Positions 42,275 through 51,345 of a stretch of 64,000 nucleotides of DNA are shown in pieces. Numbering within the stretch: position 1 is the first letter of the stretch; each line of letters opens with the position of its first letter. The stretch covers positions 1-64,000 of the forward strand of contig JADZFO010000060.1 of assembly GCA_020849855.1 (NCBI GenBank). Direction: 5' to 3'. This stretch comes from a bacterium (GTDB lineage Bacteria > 4484-113 > JAFGCY01). The notes under the pieces were generated by a model, which searched no databases, was not told the origin of the DNA, and saw only the letters and a program-made list of their open reading frames with translations. The position numbers and the translations under genes are program-made.

Positions 42275-42303
42275 TTTACAAGTGTTTAGTCCTATGTTAC
42301 TAT
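42275..42303 (+). promoter_or_regulatory. recA promoter, TTTACA-N17-TACTAT
   Basis: -35 TTTACA (42275-42280), 17 nt, -10 TACTAT (42298-42303). About 78 nt of leader follow, with a GC-rich imperfect hairpin (GCGGGC/GCCCCGC) and the ribosome site AGGAGATCGAGGA. I see no dyad here matching the one before the repressor gene. Confidence 0.6.
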
Positions 42304-42387
42304 ATATGTGCCGAGTAGCGGGCAAAGCCCCGCAGCAGAGCAAATCCAGAAGCAACTAACTGGTTTCCGGTTTCAGGAGATCGAGGA

Positions 42388-43428
<1,041 letters not shown>

Positions 43429-43475
43429 GGTCTGACCCTGCAGCTCCTGTGAGTCCACTCCAGGAGATGTAACAA

Positions 43476-45056
43476 ATGGAATACGTGATACCCGTGGTGA
43501 TCGGTCTGCTGGTCGCCGCGGTCGGCTACTTCGTAGCCCACAACGCCGGTCGCAGCAAGGCTGACAAGCTGCTCGCCGACGCCGAGGCCAAGGCTCAGGG
43601 CATGCTGACCCTGGCGCAGAGCCAGGTGGATGACAAGCTGGGCCAGGCGGACAAGAAAGTCGCCCAGGCTGAAGGCCGGGCGCAGCAGATCGTTTCCGAA
43701 GCCAAGAGCGAAGCCAGCCAGCGCCGTAAGGACGCTGACCGCGAGATCCAGAAGCGCCAGCAGGACCTGGAACGCCGCGAGGCCGGTTTCCTGAAGACAG
43801 AGGAAAAGCTGGCCGACCAGCTCGACAAGGTTGAAAAGCGCCGCACCGAGCTCGACCGCCGCTCCCAGAACCTCGACAAGCGTGAGCAGTCGATGGAGAA
43901 GATCGAGGAGGAAGCCCGCATCGAGCTTGAGCGTGTCGCGGCCCTGGACCAGGAATCCGCGCGCGCTGAAGTGCTCCGCCTGGTGGAGGACGAAGCGCGC
44001 TACGAGGCCGCTTCCCTGCGCAAGCGCATCGAGGACGAAGCGCGCAGCGAGGCCACCGAGATCGCCCGCAAGCTGATCGTCAAAGCTGTCTTCCGCTGCG
44101 CCGTCGACCACTATGCCGACAGCCTGATCACCACGGTCGAGCTGAAGGGCGAAGAGATGAAGGGCCGCATCATCGGCCGTGAGGGCCGCAACATCCGCGC
44201 CATCGAAGCCGCCACCGGCGTTGACGTCATCATCGACGACACGCCGAATGTGGTGGTGCTGTCCAGCTTTGACGGTGTGCGCCGTGAGATCGCGCGCCAG
44301 AGCCTCGAGCGCCTGATCCAGGATGGCCGCATCCACCCGGCGAAGATCGAGGAGATCGTGGAAGCCTCGCGCGAAGCTGTCGAAGAGGAGATCTGGCGCG
44401 CGGGCCAGGAGGCGGCCTTCCGCCTTGGCATCACCGGCCTGCACCCCGAGATCGTCAAGCTCGTCGGCCGCCTGAAGTTCCGCACCAGCTATGGCCAGAA
44501 CGTGCTGGCGCACAGCATCGAAGTGGCGATCCTCTCCGGCATCATCGCCTCCGAGCTTGGCCTCAACCCGAAGAACGCCCGCCGCGGCGGCCTGCTGCAT
44601 GACATGGGCAAGGCGGCGGACGCGGAGATGGAGGGCAGCCACCCCGAGGTCGGCGGCCGCATCGCCCGCAAGTTTGGCGAGAACGCCATCGTGGTCAACT
44701 GCATCGAAGGCCACCATGGCGATGTCGAGCAGACCATCGAGGCGGCGATCGTCCAGGTCGCGGACGCCATCAGCGCGGTCCGGCCGGGCGCCCGTGGCGA
44801 GGCCCTGCAGAGCTACCTCAGCCGCCTGCACGAGCTGGAGAAGCTGGCCACCGGCTTTGCCGGGGTCGAGCGGGCCTACGCGATCAGCGCAGGCCGCGAG
44901 CTGCGTGTCCTGGTAAAGCCCGATGAGATGGACGACGTTCTGACCTACGACCTCTGCCGCCAGATCACCAAGCGCATCGAGGACTCAATGGAGTACCCCG
45001 GCACGATCAAGGTGACGGTGATTCGCGAGACCCGCGAGACCGGTGTGGCGAAGTAG
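43476..45056 (+). CDS. rny: Ribonuclease Y
   Basis: 526 residues. N-terminal membrane helix (IPVVIGLLVAAVGYFVA), a long charged coiled coil (about 25-190), KH domain (GRIIGREGRNIRAIEAATGVDVIID) and HD domain (HSIEVAILSGIIASEL with catalytic LLHDMGKA). Membrane-bound endonuclease that starts mRNA decay in Firmicutes and many other phyla without RNase E. A terminator follows 30 nt after the stop. recA close to rny is also found in Bacillus. Confidence 0.97.
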   Translation: MEYVIPVVIGLLVAAVGYFVAHNAGRSKADKLLADAEAKAQGMLTLAQSQVDDKLGQADKKVAQAEGRAQQIVSEAKSEASQRRKDADREIQKRQQDLERREAGFLKTEEKLADQLDKVEKRRTELDRRSQNLDKREQSMEKIEEEARIELERVAALDQESARAEVLRLVEDEARYEAASLRKRIEDEARSEATEIARKLIVKAVFRCAVDHYADSLITTVELKGEEMKGRIIGREGRNIRAIEAATGVDVIIDDTPNVVVLSSFDGVRREIARQSLERLIQDGRIHPAKIEEIVEASREAVEEEIWRAGQEAAFRLGITGLHPEIVKLVGRLKFRTSYGQNVLAHSIEVAILSGIIASELGLNPKNARRGGLLHDMGKAADAEMEGSHPEVGGRIARKFGENAIVVNCIEGHHGDVEQTIEAAIVQVADAISAVRPGARGEALQSYLSRLHELEKLATGFAGVERAYAISAGRELRVLVKPDEMDDVLTYDLCRQITKRIEDSMEYPGTIKVTVIRETRETGVAK

Positions 45057-45085
45057 CACGCCGCCGGAGCAAAACAGATAGGCAC

Positions 45086-45117
45086 AAAGGGGCTGCTCAG
45101 GCAGCCCCTTTTCTTTG
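45086..45117 (+). terminator. Rho-independent terminator after rny
   Basis: Stem AAAGGGGCTGC (45086-45096), loop TCAG, GCAGCCCCTTT, then TTCTTT. The next ~150 nt to the ctaA stop hold only an imperfect 16-nt direct repeat (CAGTTGCTGTT..., 45241 and 45257). Confidence 0.9.
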
Positions 45118-45274
45118 TCACACGGAATCAATGTCTGTATCTTCAGCAGCAGCGGCACGGCTTGCGTCATGGGTGCTGGCCGGTGTAGTTGCATACTGTT
45201 GCCGTCCAGTTTGGAGCTGTACTCTCACTTGCTGTACTTACAGTTGCTGTTCCAGCCAGTTGCTGTTGCAGTGC

Positions 45275-46606
45275 TCAGGCCGCGGCCTGCTGCTCGCTGC
45301 TCTCTTCCTGCAGCAGGCGGAAGCTCAGCACGGCAAGGCGCACGGTGTAGACCAGCAGGAGAGCGCCAACGGCCTGGTGCAGGGTTGGCAGAATGATCTG
45401 CCAGACGTTCGTGGGCACCGCGTCGTTGGCCAGCTTGGTCACGCCGGTGGCCCAGGCCAGGAAGCCCAGCAGGTACTGCGTACCGGCCAGATGCATGACG
45501 CTCGCCCCCGCCTTGCGCAGAGCAGTAACATCCACATGATTGCCCCAGTGCCGGATGCCGGCGGTCACGCAGGCCGCCAGAACGATGGTGCCGACGGCAA
45601 TGTGCAGCATCACCACGCCGCCGCTGGGGTTGAAGTGCCGCACGACTGCGCCAAGGAAAAGCTGGCCCACCACCAGTATCACCGCGATCACCGTGGAAAC
45701 ACGGTCCGCCCCGGCGGTGGCGCAAAGCTTGGGGCTGCGGCCGGAGTTGAAGAGCGCCGAGGCCTGCACGCTGATGAAGCCCAGCACGCCAAGGAAGAGC
45801 TGTGCCAGCACGCCGTGCAGGAAGGCAAGGGTGGTGTCAGTAAGGGTGACACGCACACCGCCCAGGATGCCCTGCGCTATCACAAGCAGGACAGCAAGCC
45901 AGGCCATTACCTTTGTCAGCGGCTTCACCCGGCTCAGGGAAACCAGCAGCGCCAGGACAACCGTGGTCAGGCCGACCAGGGTGCCAAAGAGCCGGTGCGC
46001 GTGCTCGAAATACACCGGCCCGGCCATCTTGCTCAGAGGCAGCAGAAACATGTTGTAACCAAAGCTCTGCGGCCAGTCGGGCACTGACAGCGCAGCGGTA
46101 TTGCCATAACTGGTAACCACGCCGCCCTTGGCGATCAACAGCAGAGTGGCAGCCACAGTGACCCAGCTGAAGACGCCAAGCCAGTCCGTGGGGGCTTTGC
46201 GCGTGTCACGCTTCGTGCGCCCGAGGGCCCCGCCAAGCACGCCGATGACTGCGCTGAGGGCGAAGTAGCCCAGCAGCCAGACCAGCAGCTGCGGAGCGCC
46301 GCCGCCGCTGAGCTCGTCCTTCAGCGCGCCCAGCACCAGCAGGTTGATCAGGGCAGAAACCAGGGCGGTCCACAGGCCGCCCAGCCAGCCGCGCCCGGTG
46401 AGCTGACCGGCCCTGAAGCAGCAATAGAACAGGCAGGCCAGCATCAGCAGCAGTGTCACCCAGCGCGGCAGGAAGCCGGCCAGAGCCGGCAGGTTCCCCA
46501 GGTATCCGATGCTCCACATCGCAACGCTGGCGCCGAAACCGAGCGCAAGCACGTCGCTGAAAGCGGGATAACGTGCGATGGTCTGGTCTGAGGCTGAGCT
46601 GCTCAT
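45275..46606 (-). CDS. ctaA: Heme A synthase (COX15/CtaA) with N-terminal membrane extension
   Basis: 443 residues from ATG 46606 (GGAG 6 nt upstream). From about residue 155 it is CtaA: GGVVTSYGNTAALSVPDWPQSFGYN, YFEHAHRLFGTLVG, FLHGVLAQLFLG, VRHFNPSGGVVMLHIAVG, and the late LHQAVGALLLVYTVRL, with the four heme-ligand His regions. The first ~140 residues add about four extra helices (SVAMWSIGYLGNLPALAGF, TLLLMLACLFYCCF, LINLLVLGAL, LLVWLLGYFALSAVIGVLGG) not in the usual enzyme. Oxidises heme O to heme A for the oxidase encoded further right. Divergent from ctaB. Confidence 0.93.
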   Translation of the reverse strand: MSSSASDQTIARYPAFSDVLALGFGASVAMWSIGYLGNLPALAGFLPRWVTLLLMLACLFYCCFRAGQLTGRGWLGGLWTALVSALINLLVLGALKDELSGGGAPQLLVWLLGYFALSAVIGVLGGALGRTKRDTRKAPTDWLGVFSWVTVAATLLLIAKGGVVTSYGNTAALSVPDWPQSFGYNMFLLPLSKMAGPVYFEHAHRLFGTLVGLTTVVLALLVSLSRVKPLTKVMAWLAVLLVIAQGILGGVRVTLTDTTLAFLHGVLAQLFLGVLGFISVQASALFNSGRSPKLCATAGADRVSTVIAVILVVGQLFLGAVVRHFNPSGGVVMLHIAVGTIVLAACVTAGIRHWGNHVDVTALRKAGASVMHLAGTQYLLGFLAWATGVTKLANDAVPTNVWQIILPTLHQAVGALLLVYTVRLAVLSFRLLQEESSEQQAAA

Positions 46607-46694
46607 TTGTACTCCGGAATGGCGCGTCTGCGCCGCGGGCATGATACTACCAGACCATGAAACTGGACGGGTCTCTCACAGCGACTTTCGGAAA

Positions 46695-46712
46695 TCGTGA
46701 AAGAATTCACGA
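46695..46712. promoter_or_regulatory. Crp/Fnr-like operator TCGTGA-N6-TCACGA between ctaA and ctaB
   Basis: Perfect dyad TCGTGA-AAGAAT-TCACGA in the divergent gap. Candidate -10 boxes are TATACT at 46744-46749 for ctaB and minus-strand TAGTAT at 46644-46649 for ctaA, so one bound regulator could control both heme genes. Confidence 0.7.
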
Positions 46713-46783
46713 GAAAAAAAGGCGATTGCCTCTGTCCGCTTTGTATACTACCTGATACGTCCGCGCAGGCGGCGTGGTCTGGC

Positions 46784-47755
46784 ATGATCATCATCACGAC
46801 ACTTCGAATGCTGCTGGAGCTGGGCAAGGCCCGCCTCTCGGCGCTTGTCGTCATGACGACCCTTGCCGGCTACTTTCTGGCCAGTCGCGGCTCTGTCGAT
46901 CTGCAGCTGCTGGGCTGGACTGCGGTCGGCACCGCGCTCTCGGCCTGGGCCGCCAATGCCCTGAATCAGTGGCGCGAGCGCCAGCTCGACGCCAGGATGA
47001 AGCGCACCATGCGCCGCCCGCTGCCCGCTGGGCATATCAGCCCGCCGGTGGCCCTGCTGCTTGGTATCCTGGCCGCGGTGTGGGGTGTGATGATTCTCGC
47101 GCTGGCCGTGAACCTGCTGACCGCCGCGCTCTCCGCGCTGACCATCGTCCTGTACGTTCTGGTCTATACGCCGATGAAGGTCGCATCGCCGGCGAACACA
47201 CTTGTCGGCTCTCTTTGCGGCGCCATACCTCCCCTGATGGGCTGGACCGCCGCTTCTGGCAACATCGGCTTCGGCGGACTGGTCCTGGGCCTGGTGCTTT
47301 TTGTCTGGCAGGTTCCGCATTTCCTTGGTCTGGCCTGGCTTTACCGTGAAGACTACGAGCTCGGCGGCTTCAAGATGCTGCCCGTCGTGCAGCCCGAAGG
47401 CACCAGCACAGCGGCAATGGCCCTGGTCTACAGCCTGGCGTTGATCCCTGTCGCCCTGCTGCTTTCCATCAGCGGCCTCAGCGGCGCGCTATATGGCGTC
47501 GCAGCCGTGCTGCTGGGCTCTGTGATGGTCTGGCTCAGCCTGCGCTTCTATCGCCAGCGCAGCAAACCCAATGCGCGGGCGCTCTTCCTGGCCAGCCTGG
47601 TCTATCTGCCGGTGCTGCTGCTCTTCATGGTCTTCAACCCTGGGCCATCGGCCTTCCGCACAGAGGTCGCCGCAGGGGACAGTGTGCCGCTGCTGATTGA
47701 GCCCGCCAATGCCGGGGAACCCGCGGCCCAGCTGCAAAGCGGCAGCCGGCGCTGA
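46784..47755 (+). CDS. ctaB: Heme O synthase (protoheme IX farnesyltransferase)
   Basis: 323 residues from ATG 46784; the frame is open from 46697, but that part overlaps the operator and promoter. UbiA-family prenyltransferase: first Asp-rich motif NALNQWRERQLDARMKRTMRRPLP, YTPMKVASPANTLVGSLCGAIPPLMGW, and DYELGGFKMLPVVQPEG. About nine helices. It adds the farnesyl group to protoheme; CtaA then makes heme A. An extra hydrophilic tail of about 40 residues follows the last helix. The next gene starts 1 nt after its stop. Confidence 0.94.
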   Translation: MIIITTLRMLLELGKARLSALVVMTTLAGYFLASRGSVDLQLLGWTAVGTALSAWAANALNQWRERQLDARMKRTMRRPLPAGHISPPVALLLGILAAVWGVMILALAVNLLTAALSALTIVLYVLVYTPMKVASPANTLVGSLCGAIPPLMGWTAASGNIGFGGLVLGLVLFVWQVPHFLGLAWLYREDYELGGFKMLPVVQPEGTSTAAMALVYSLALIPVALLLSISGLSGALYGVAAVLLGSVMVWLSLRFYRQRSKPNARALFLASLVYLPVLLLFMVFNPGPSAFRTEVAAGDSVPLLIEPANAGEPAAQLQSGSRR

Positions 47756-47756
47756 G

Positions 47757-48962
47757 ATGAGCAGCCCGGAGCCCGGACAGCAGCCTGGGCCTGCGCCTCG
47801 CCAGGATTCCATACAAGTTGCGCCAGGCAGGCGCTACAGTCCGGGGCTGATCCTGCTCTGGACTGCTGTGGTCTGTATCTGCATTGCCGCCGGAGTGCGT
47901 GTTGTGCTGCTGGTTCAGCAGGCGCGCAAGGACAGCCCGGGGACAACTTCAGACCCCGCTTCCTTTGGCTACGACCTGAGCAGCTTTACATTGCCCCGCG
48001 AGGCCCTTGCAGTGCGACGCGCGCCGGGGGTCTTCAAGCCCCAGCGTTACCACGAGCTGCTGACCGCCGCGCAGATCGCCGAGAAGAATGCCCGCGAGCA
48101 CGGCAAGACACTTGTCGGCTCGGACCGCGTGATCGGCGTGGAGATAAACGGCGAGGCCCGGGCCTATCCCCTGCGCTTCCTGAACTGGCACGAGGTCTGC
48201 AATGACAGCCTGGGCGGTGAGCAGATCGCCGTGACCTACAGCGGCCTGAGCGACTCCGCGACGGTCTTTCTGCTGCGCGGGCTCGCGCCAGCCGCCGGCG
48301 TTGATACGGCCTGGCCGGCGGGCCTGAAGGACAGCGGCCTTGTCCATAACTCCATCGCCCTGCTGAGCGAGGAATGGCTGCCGGCGGCGCAGGCAAACCT
48401 CTGGCGCCAGCTCGACGGCATGGCCATCGCCGGACCGCGCCAGGGCGAGCGTCTGGAGCGACTGCCGCTTGCGCTTTGCGAATGGTCGGACTGGGCCGCG
48501 GCTCATCCAGGCAGCACAGTTGCCGGGCCAGACCCGGCCGCGCATGAGCAGTACAAGAGCAACCCCTACGGCGCCTACTTCCAGACCCAGCGCCTTGACT
48601 TTCCAGTCCTGCCGGAGCCCGCTAAGTTCAGAGGCCAGCATGGCGAGTGGCGCAAGAGCCGCTGTCTGATCCTGCGCTGGAAAGGTGAGGACTACTGGTG
48701 CCCCTTTGGCCTGCTGATCGGCAGTGAGGTGCAGGATGGCGTCAACCGGATGAAGTTGAGCGCGGCCGGGCAGCAGTTCAGCTTTGCCTGGCGCCCTGCA
48801 GAGGAAGGCTTCTCCCAGGAGAGCGCCTGGATGGAGCCGGCTGCACTGCCGGAGGCCGGTCTGAGTTGTCTGGGCTGCGGGCTTTATTTCGCCTGCGAGG
48901 CCAGCCTGGGTAAGGAGAAGATGCTGCCCGACAGCTTCATGCGGGAGTTCTCCGGGCGCTGA
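47757..48962 (+). CDS. DUF3179 domain membrane-anchored protein
   Basis: 401 residues. Short Pro-rich N-terminus, one membrane helix (GLILLWTAVVCICIAAGVRVVLLV), then an extracytoplasmic DUF3179 domain: RVIGVEINGEARAYPLRFLNWHEVCNDSLGGEQIAVTYSG (usually YCPLC, here YSGLS), GLVHNSIALLSEEWLPAAQANLWRQLDGMAI, and CEWSDWAAAHPGS. The end has a CxxC (SCLGCGLYF) and another Cys. The family's function is unknown. It starts 1 nt after ctaB and must share its transcript, suggesting a role with heme or copper handling of the oxidase; this is inference. Confidence 0.85.
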   Translation: MSSPEPGQQPGPAPRQDSIQVAPGRRYSPGLILLWTAVVCICIAAGVRVVLLVQQARKDSPGTTSDPASFGYDLSSFTLPREALAVRRAPGVFKPQRYHELLTAAQIAEKNAREHGKTLVGSDRVIGVEINGEARAYPLRFLNWHEVCNDSLGGEQIAVTYSGLSDSATVFLLRGLAPAAGVDTAWPAGLKDSGLVHNSIALLSEEWLPAAQANLWRQLDGMAIAGPRQGERLERLPLALCEWSDWAAAHPGSTVAGPDPAAHEQYKSNPYGAYFQTQRLDFPVLPEPAKFRGQHGEWRKSRCLILRWKGEDYWCPFGLLIGSEVQDGVNRMKLSAAGQQFSFAWRPAEEGFSQESAWMEPAALPEAGLSCLGCGLYFACEASLGKEKMLPDSFMREFSGR

Positions 48963-48982
48963 GCAGGGCAGGGCAGGGCAGG
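48963..48982 (+). repeat. Tandem pentamer (GCAGG)x4
   Basis: Four perfect GCAGG units immediately after the DUF3179 stop, in the short gap between two convergent genes. A simple repeat that may vary between strains. Confidence 0.85.
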
Positions 48983-49007
48983 GAGTCTGGCGCGCCGATA
49001 CCTGGCC

Positions 49008-49667
49008 TCAGGTCGTGACCAGCAGCAGAGTGAAGAGCACAACCCACACAACGTCAAGGAAGTGCCAGTACTGGCCAAGGGCGAAAAGACCGCTCAGCCT
49101 GCCCGGCTGGTAATAGCCCCTGAAGGCCCCGATAGTGCCCGTGAAGAGCCAGATCACTCCTCCGATCACATGCGCTGCATGCAGGCCGGTGAGTATGAAG
49201 AAGAGCGAGATGTAGAAGCCCGGGTTTACCGGAGTGGTGCCGGGGGCAAGGTGGGTGTCACGCTTGGGCGCCAGCTCATTGAGCAGCGGCTTGGCCGCCT
49301 CCCAGAGTTCCTTCCAGTTGAGGGCCTGCAGTATCAGGAAGGCCAGGCCCAGCAGGAAGGTCAGCAGCATGGCGATTTTCAGCATGCCGGGGCTGCCGCC
49401 CTTTGCGCTGACGTGCGCCCAGAACAGGGTGCCGGAGGACAGGAGCAGAATCAGGGTGGAGACCCACATGCCGCCGGGCAGCCCCGGCCAGCCGCTGGGG
49501 GGCCAGGCCGGTGCATTGACCATGACCACAATGTAGAGGATCACGCCGGAAAGGAAGAGCATGCTCATCACGACATAGCCGATCAGCATGCCGCAGCTCG
49601 CCATTTCGGTCTTGCCAGCGCGCTGCATGCGCGGCGGCACTCCGTTGTCCTTAACCGGTACGCTCAC
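49008..49667 (-). CDS. Second cytochrome c oxidase subunit III-like protein
   Basis: 219 residues, five or more helices. Ends with the subunit III motifs GLHAAHVIGGVIWL and GQYWHFLDVVWVVLFTLLLV; the front has GMLIGYVVMSMLFLSGVILYIV and a SSGTLFWAHVSAKGG. It lacks the long loop of the subunit III at 50263. It is the last gene of the oxidase operon. Subunit III stabilises the proton uptake side; a second copy may be an assembly or regulatory variant. Confidence 0.88.
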   Translation of the reverse strand: MSVPVKDNGVPPRMQRAGKTEMASCGMLIGYVVMSMLFLSGVILYIVVMVNAPAWPPSGWPGLPGGMWVSTLILLLSSGTLFWAHVSAKGGSPGMLKIAMLLTFLLGLAFLILQALNWKELWEAAKPLLNELAPKRDTHLAPGTTPVNPGFYISLFFILTGLHAAHVIGGVIWLFTGTIGAFRGYYQPGRLSGLFALGQYWHFLDVVWVVLFTLLLVTT

Positions 49668-49725
49668 AGACTATCTACCCCTTAAAGCTGTCAGCCAGCC
49701 TGTCAAATACTGCTGCCGCTGGAGC

Positions 49726-50229
49726 CTACTTCAGGTTCGACTGGTAAGGCACATCAGGGGCATAGCCCTTGATCTGCTCCGGCTTGTAGGTTGTCGTGTC
49801 GATCAGGGCAAAGGCGATGAAGAGCACGACGGCTGTAAGCGAGACGATGAAGACCACCGGAATCATCGGACGGTCCCAGCGCATGTGCATGAAGTAGAGC
49901 ACAACCAGACTGGCCTTGACCAGCGCTACCAGAAGCGCGATGACCAGATTAAGCGAGCCGAAATCGAAGAAGGTCACCCAGTAGGTCACACCGGTGAGAA
50001 AGACCAGGGTCAGGAAGACCACCGTCAGCAGGGGCAGGGAGACCACGTGGCCCACATTCTTCGGGTCGCCCTCATGGGTGTTGAAGATACCCTGGATCCG
50101 CTGCAGCATCACAAAAGGATTGGCGCTGATGGCCGGCAGGGCCGGCCCTGCGCTGGCCTGGGGCCCATGCAGGATGGCGCTACCTTCCTGGTACTGGATC
50201 TGCGGCTGCTTCTTGTTGTTCTTGCTCAT
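49726..50229 (-). CDS. Cytochrome c oxidase subunit IV (caa3 type)
   Basis: 167 residues. A cytoplasmic N-terminus of about 65 residues, then three helices matching the prokaryotic COX4 domain (LLTVVFLTLVFLTGVTYWVTFFDFGSLNLVIALLVALVKASLVVLYFMHMRWD). KASLVVLYFMHM is the family hallmark. It lies between the two subunit III genes. A small structural subunit of the oxidase. Confidence 0.9.
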   Translation of the reverse strand: MSKNNKKQPQIQYQEGSAILHGPQASAGPALPAISANPFVMLQRIQGIFNTHEGDPKNVGHVVSLPLLTVVFLTLVFLTGVTYWVTFFDFGSLNLVIALLVALVKASLVVLYFMHMRWDRPMIPVVFIVSLTAVVLFIAFALIDTTTYKPEQIKGYAPDVPYQSNLK

Positions 50230-50262
50230 TTCAGTGCTCTCCGGTGCTCTGGCGCAATGCTG

Positions 50263-51297
50263 CTAGTGGATCAGGTACAGCAGCGGGAAGAGGAAGATCC
50301 AGATCAGGTCGACGATGTGCCAGTACAGGGCCACCATGTCGACCGGGGTAAACCACTCGGGCTTGTAGAGCCCCCGCATGGAGTAGATCAGGATGACAAA
50401 GATGGCGATGATGCCTGCCACCACGTGGACACCGTGCAGACCGGTCATGACGAAGTAGACCGCGAAGAAGGTCTGCACATTCTTCGGCTCTTCCATCATC
50501 ACGCCGTGCTCGCCTTCGTGCTGGCGCACCTCGCGGGCCAGACCGGCGGGCGGGGCCGCAGCCGGTGCGATCTTGCTGGGGTCGATGGCCAGCGGGTCGT
50601 TGGGATCAGCAGCCGGGACGGCTGCCACCGCGCTGGCCGCGGAGTCGGCAATTGCCGGATCAGTGCTGGCATGGTGGTCGCCAGCGGTTACGCTCAGGGT
50701 GCTGTCGGCCGCAGCAGCATCCGTAGTGGCCGCAGCCGTATGCTCGCCCCCGGCGCTCGTCGCAGCGGCAGCGTGATCAGCGCCCGCTTCCGCGCCGGCG
50801 GCGTGCTCTTCACCGTGCGAGCCGACATGCGGCTGGTAGTGCTTGCCAGGCAGCAGGCCGTGCTTCCACTTCTCGCTGTACTCAACGTACTTAATGCCAA
50901 GGAAGCCGAAGGCGCAAAGCAGGGTGATGACCAGCAGGCCGATCTGCAGGCTGCGCTGGCCCAGTTGTGTGGCCCGCACCGACCAGGCGATGGTGAAGGA
51001 GGACAGCAGCAGCACAACGGTGTTGATGCCGCCCCACATCTTGTTCAGGTACTGGTGCGCGTAGACAAAGATCTCCGGGTGGTTGCCGCGATAGACCGAA
51101 TAGGCGCAGAACAGGCCGCCGAAGAGCAGGATCTCGGTTGCCAGGAACAGCCACATGCCCAGCTTATCGCTTTCAAACTGCTGGCCCAGGGTCTCGAAAT
51201 GGTGCTCGAGGTAGGGCGAATGCCCGTGGCCGTGCTCATGGCCGTGCTCATGATCGTGGCCCGAACCGTGTGCATGTTCTCCATGCATGAGCGACAT
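50263..51297 (-). CDS. coxC: Cytochrome c oxidase subunit III with His/Ala-rich loop
   Basis: 344 residues, about 120 longer than usual. The N-terminus carries a run of His (HGSGHDHEHGHEHGHGH). Helices: LGMWLFLATEILLFGGLFCAY, INTVVLLLSSFTIAWSVRA, QIGLLVITLLCAFGFLGIKY. Then an inserted low-complexity loop at about 157-268, mostly Ala with scattered His and Asp. The end has GLHGVHVVAGIIAIFVILI and YWHIVDLIWIFLFPLLYLI. The core motifs are intact, so the subunit is functional; the His-rich segments could bind metal such as copper. Confidence 0.93.
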   Translation of the reverse strand: MSLMHGEHAHGSGHDHEHGHEHGHGHSPYLEHHFETLGQQFESDKLGMWLFLATEILLFGGLFCAYSVYRGNHPEIFVYAHQYLNKMWGGINTVVLLLSSFTIAWSVRATQLGQRSLQIGLLVITLLCAFGFLGIKYVEYSEKWKHGLLPGKHYQPHVGSHGEEHAAGAEAGADHAAAATSAGGEHTAAATTDAAAADSTLSVTAGDHHASTDPAIADSAASAVAAVPAADPNDPLAIDPSKIAPAAAPPAGLAREVRQHEGEHGVMMEEPKNVQTFFAVYFVMTGLHGVHVVAGIIAIFVILIYSMRGLYKPEWFTPVDMVALYWHIVDLIWIFLFPLLYLIH

Positions 51298-51345
51298 CGC
51301 TAACCTCCCATCCCGCTGACCGGGACCGTGGTCGAGAGAATCATC

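Noticed and set aside
42254..42387. A LexA-type box in the recA leader.
   Set aside because: No dyad matching either the Bacillus or E. coli LexA box, or the GCCTG-N6-CAGGC dyad, could be found by eye.
45121..45274. Repeated TTGCTGT words after the rny terminator, considered as a CRISPR-like or phase-variable array.
   Set aside because: Only two imperfect 16-nt units occur, adjacent and without spacers.
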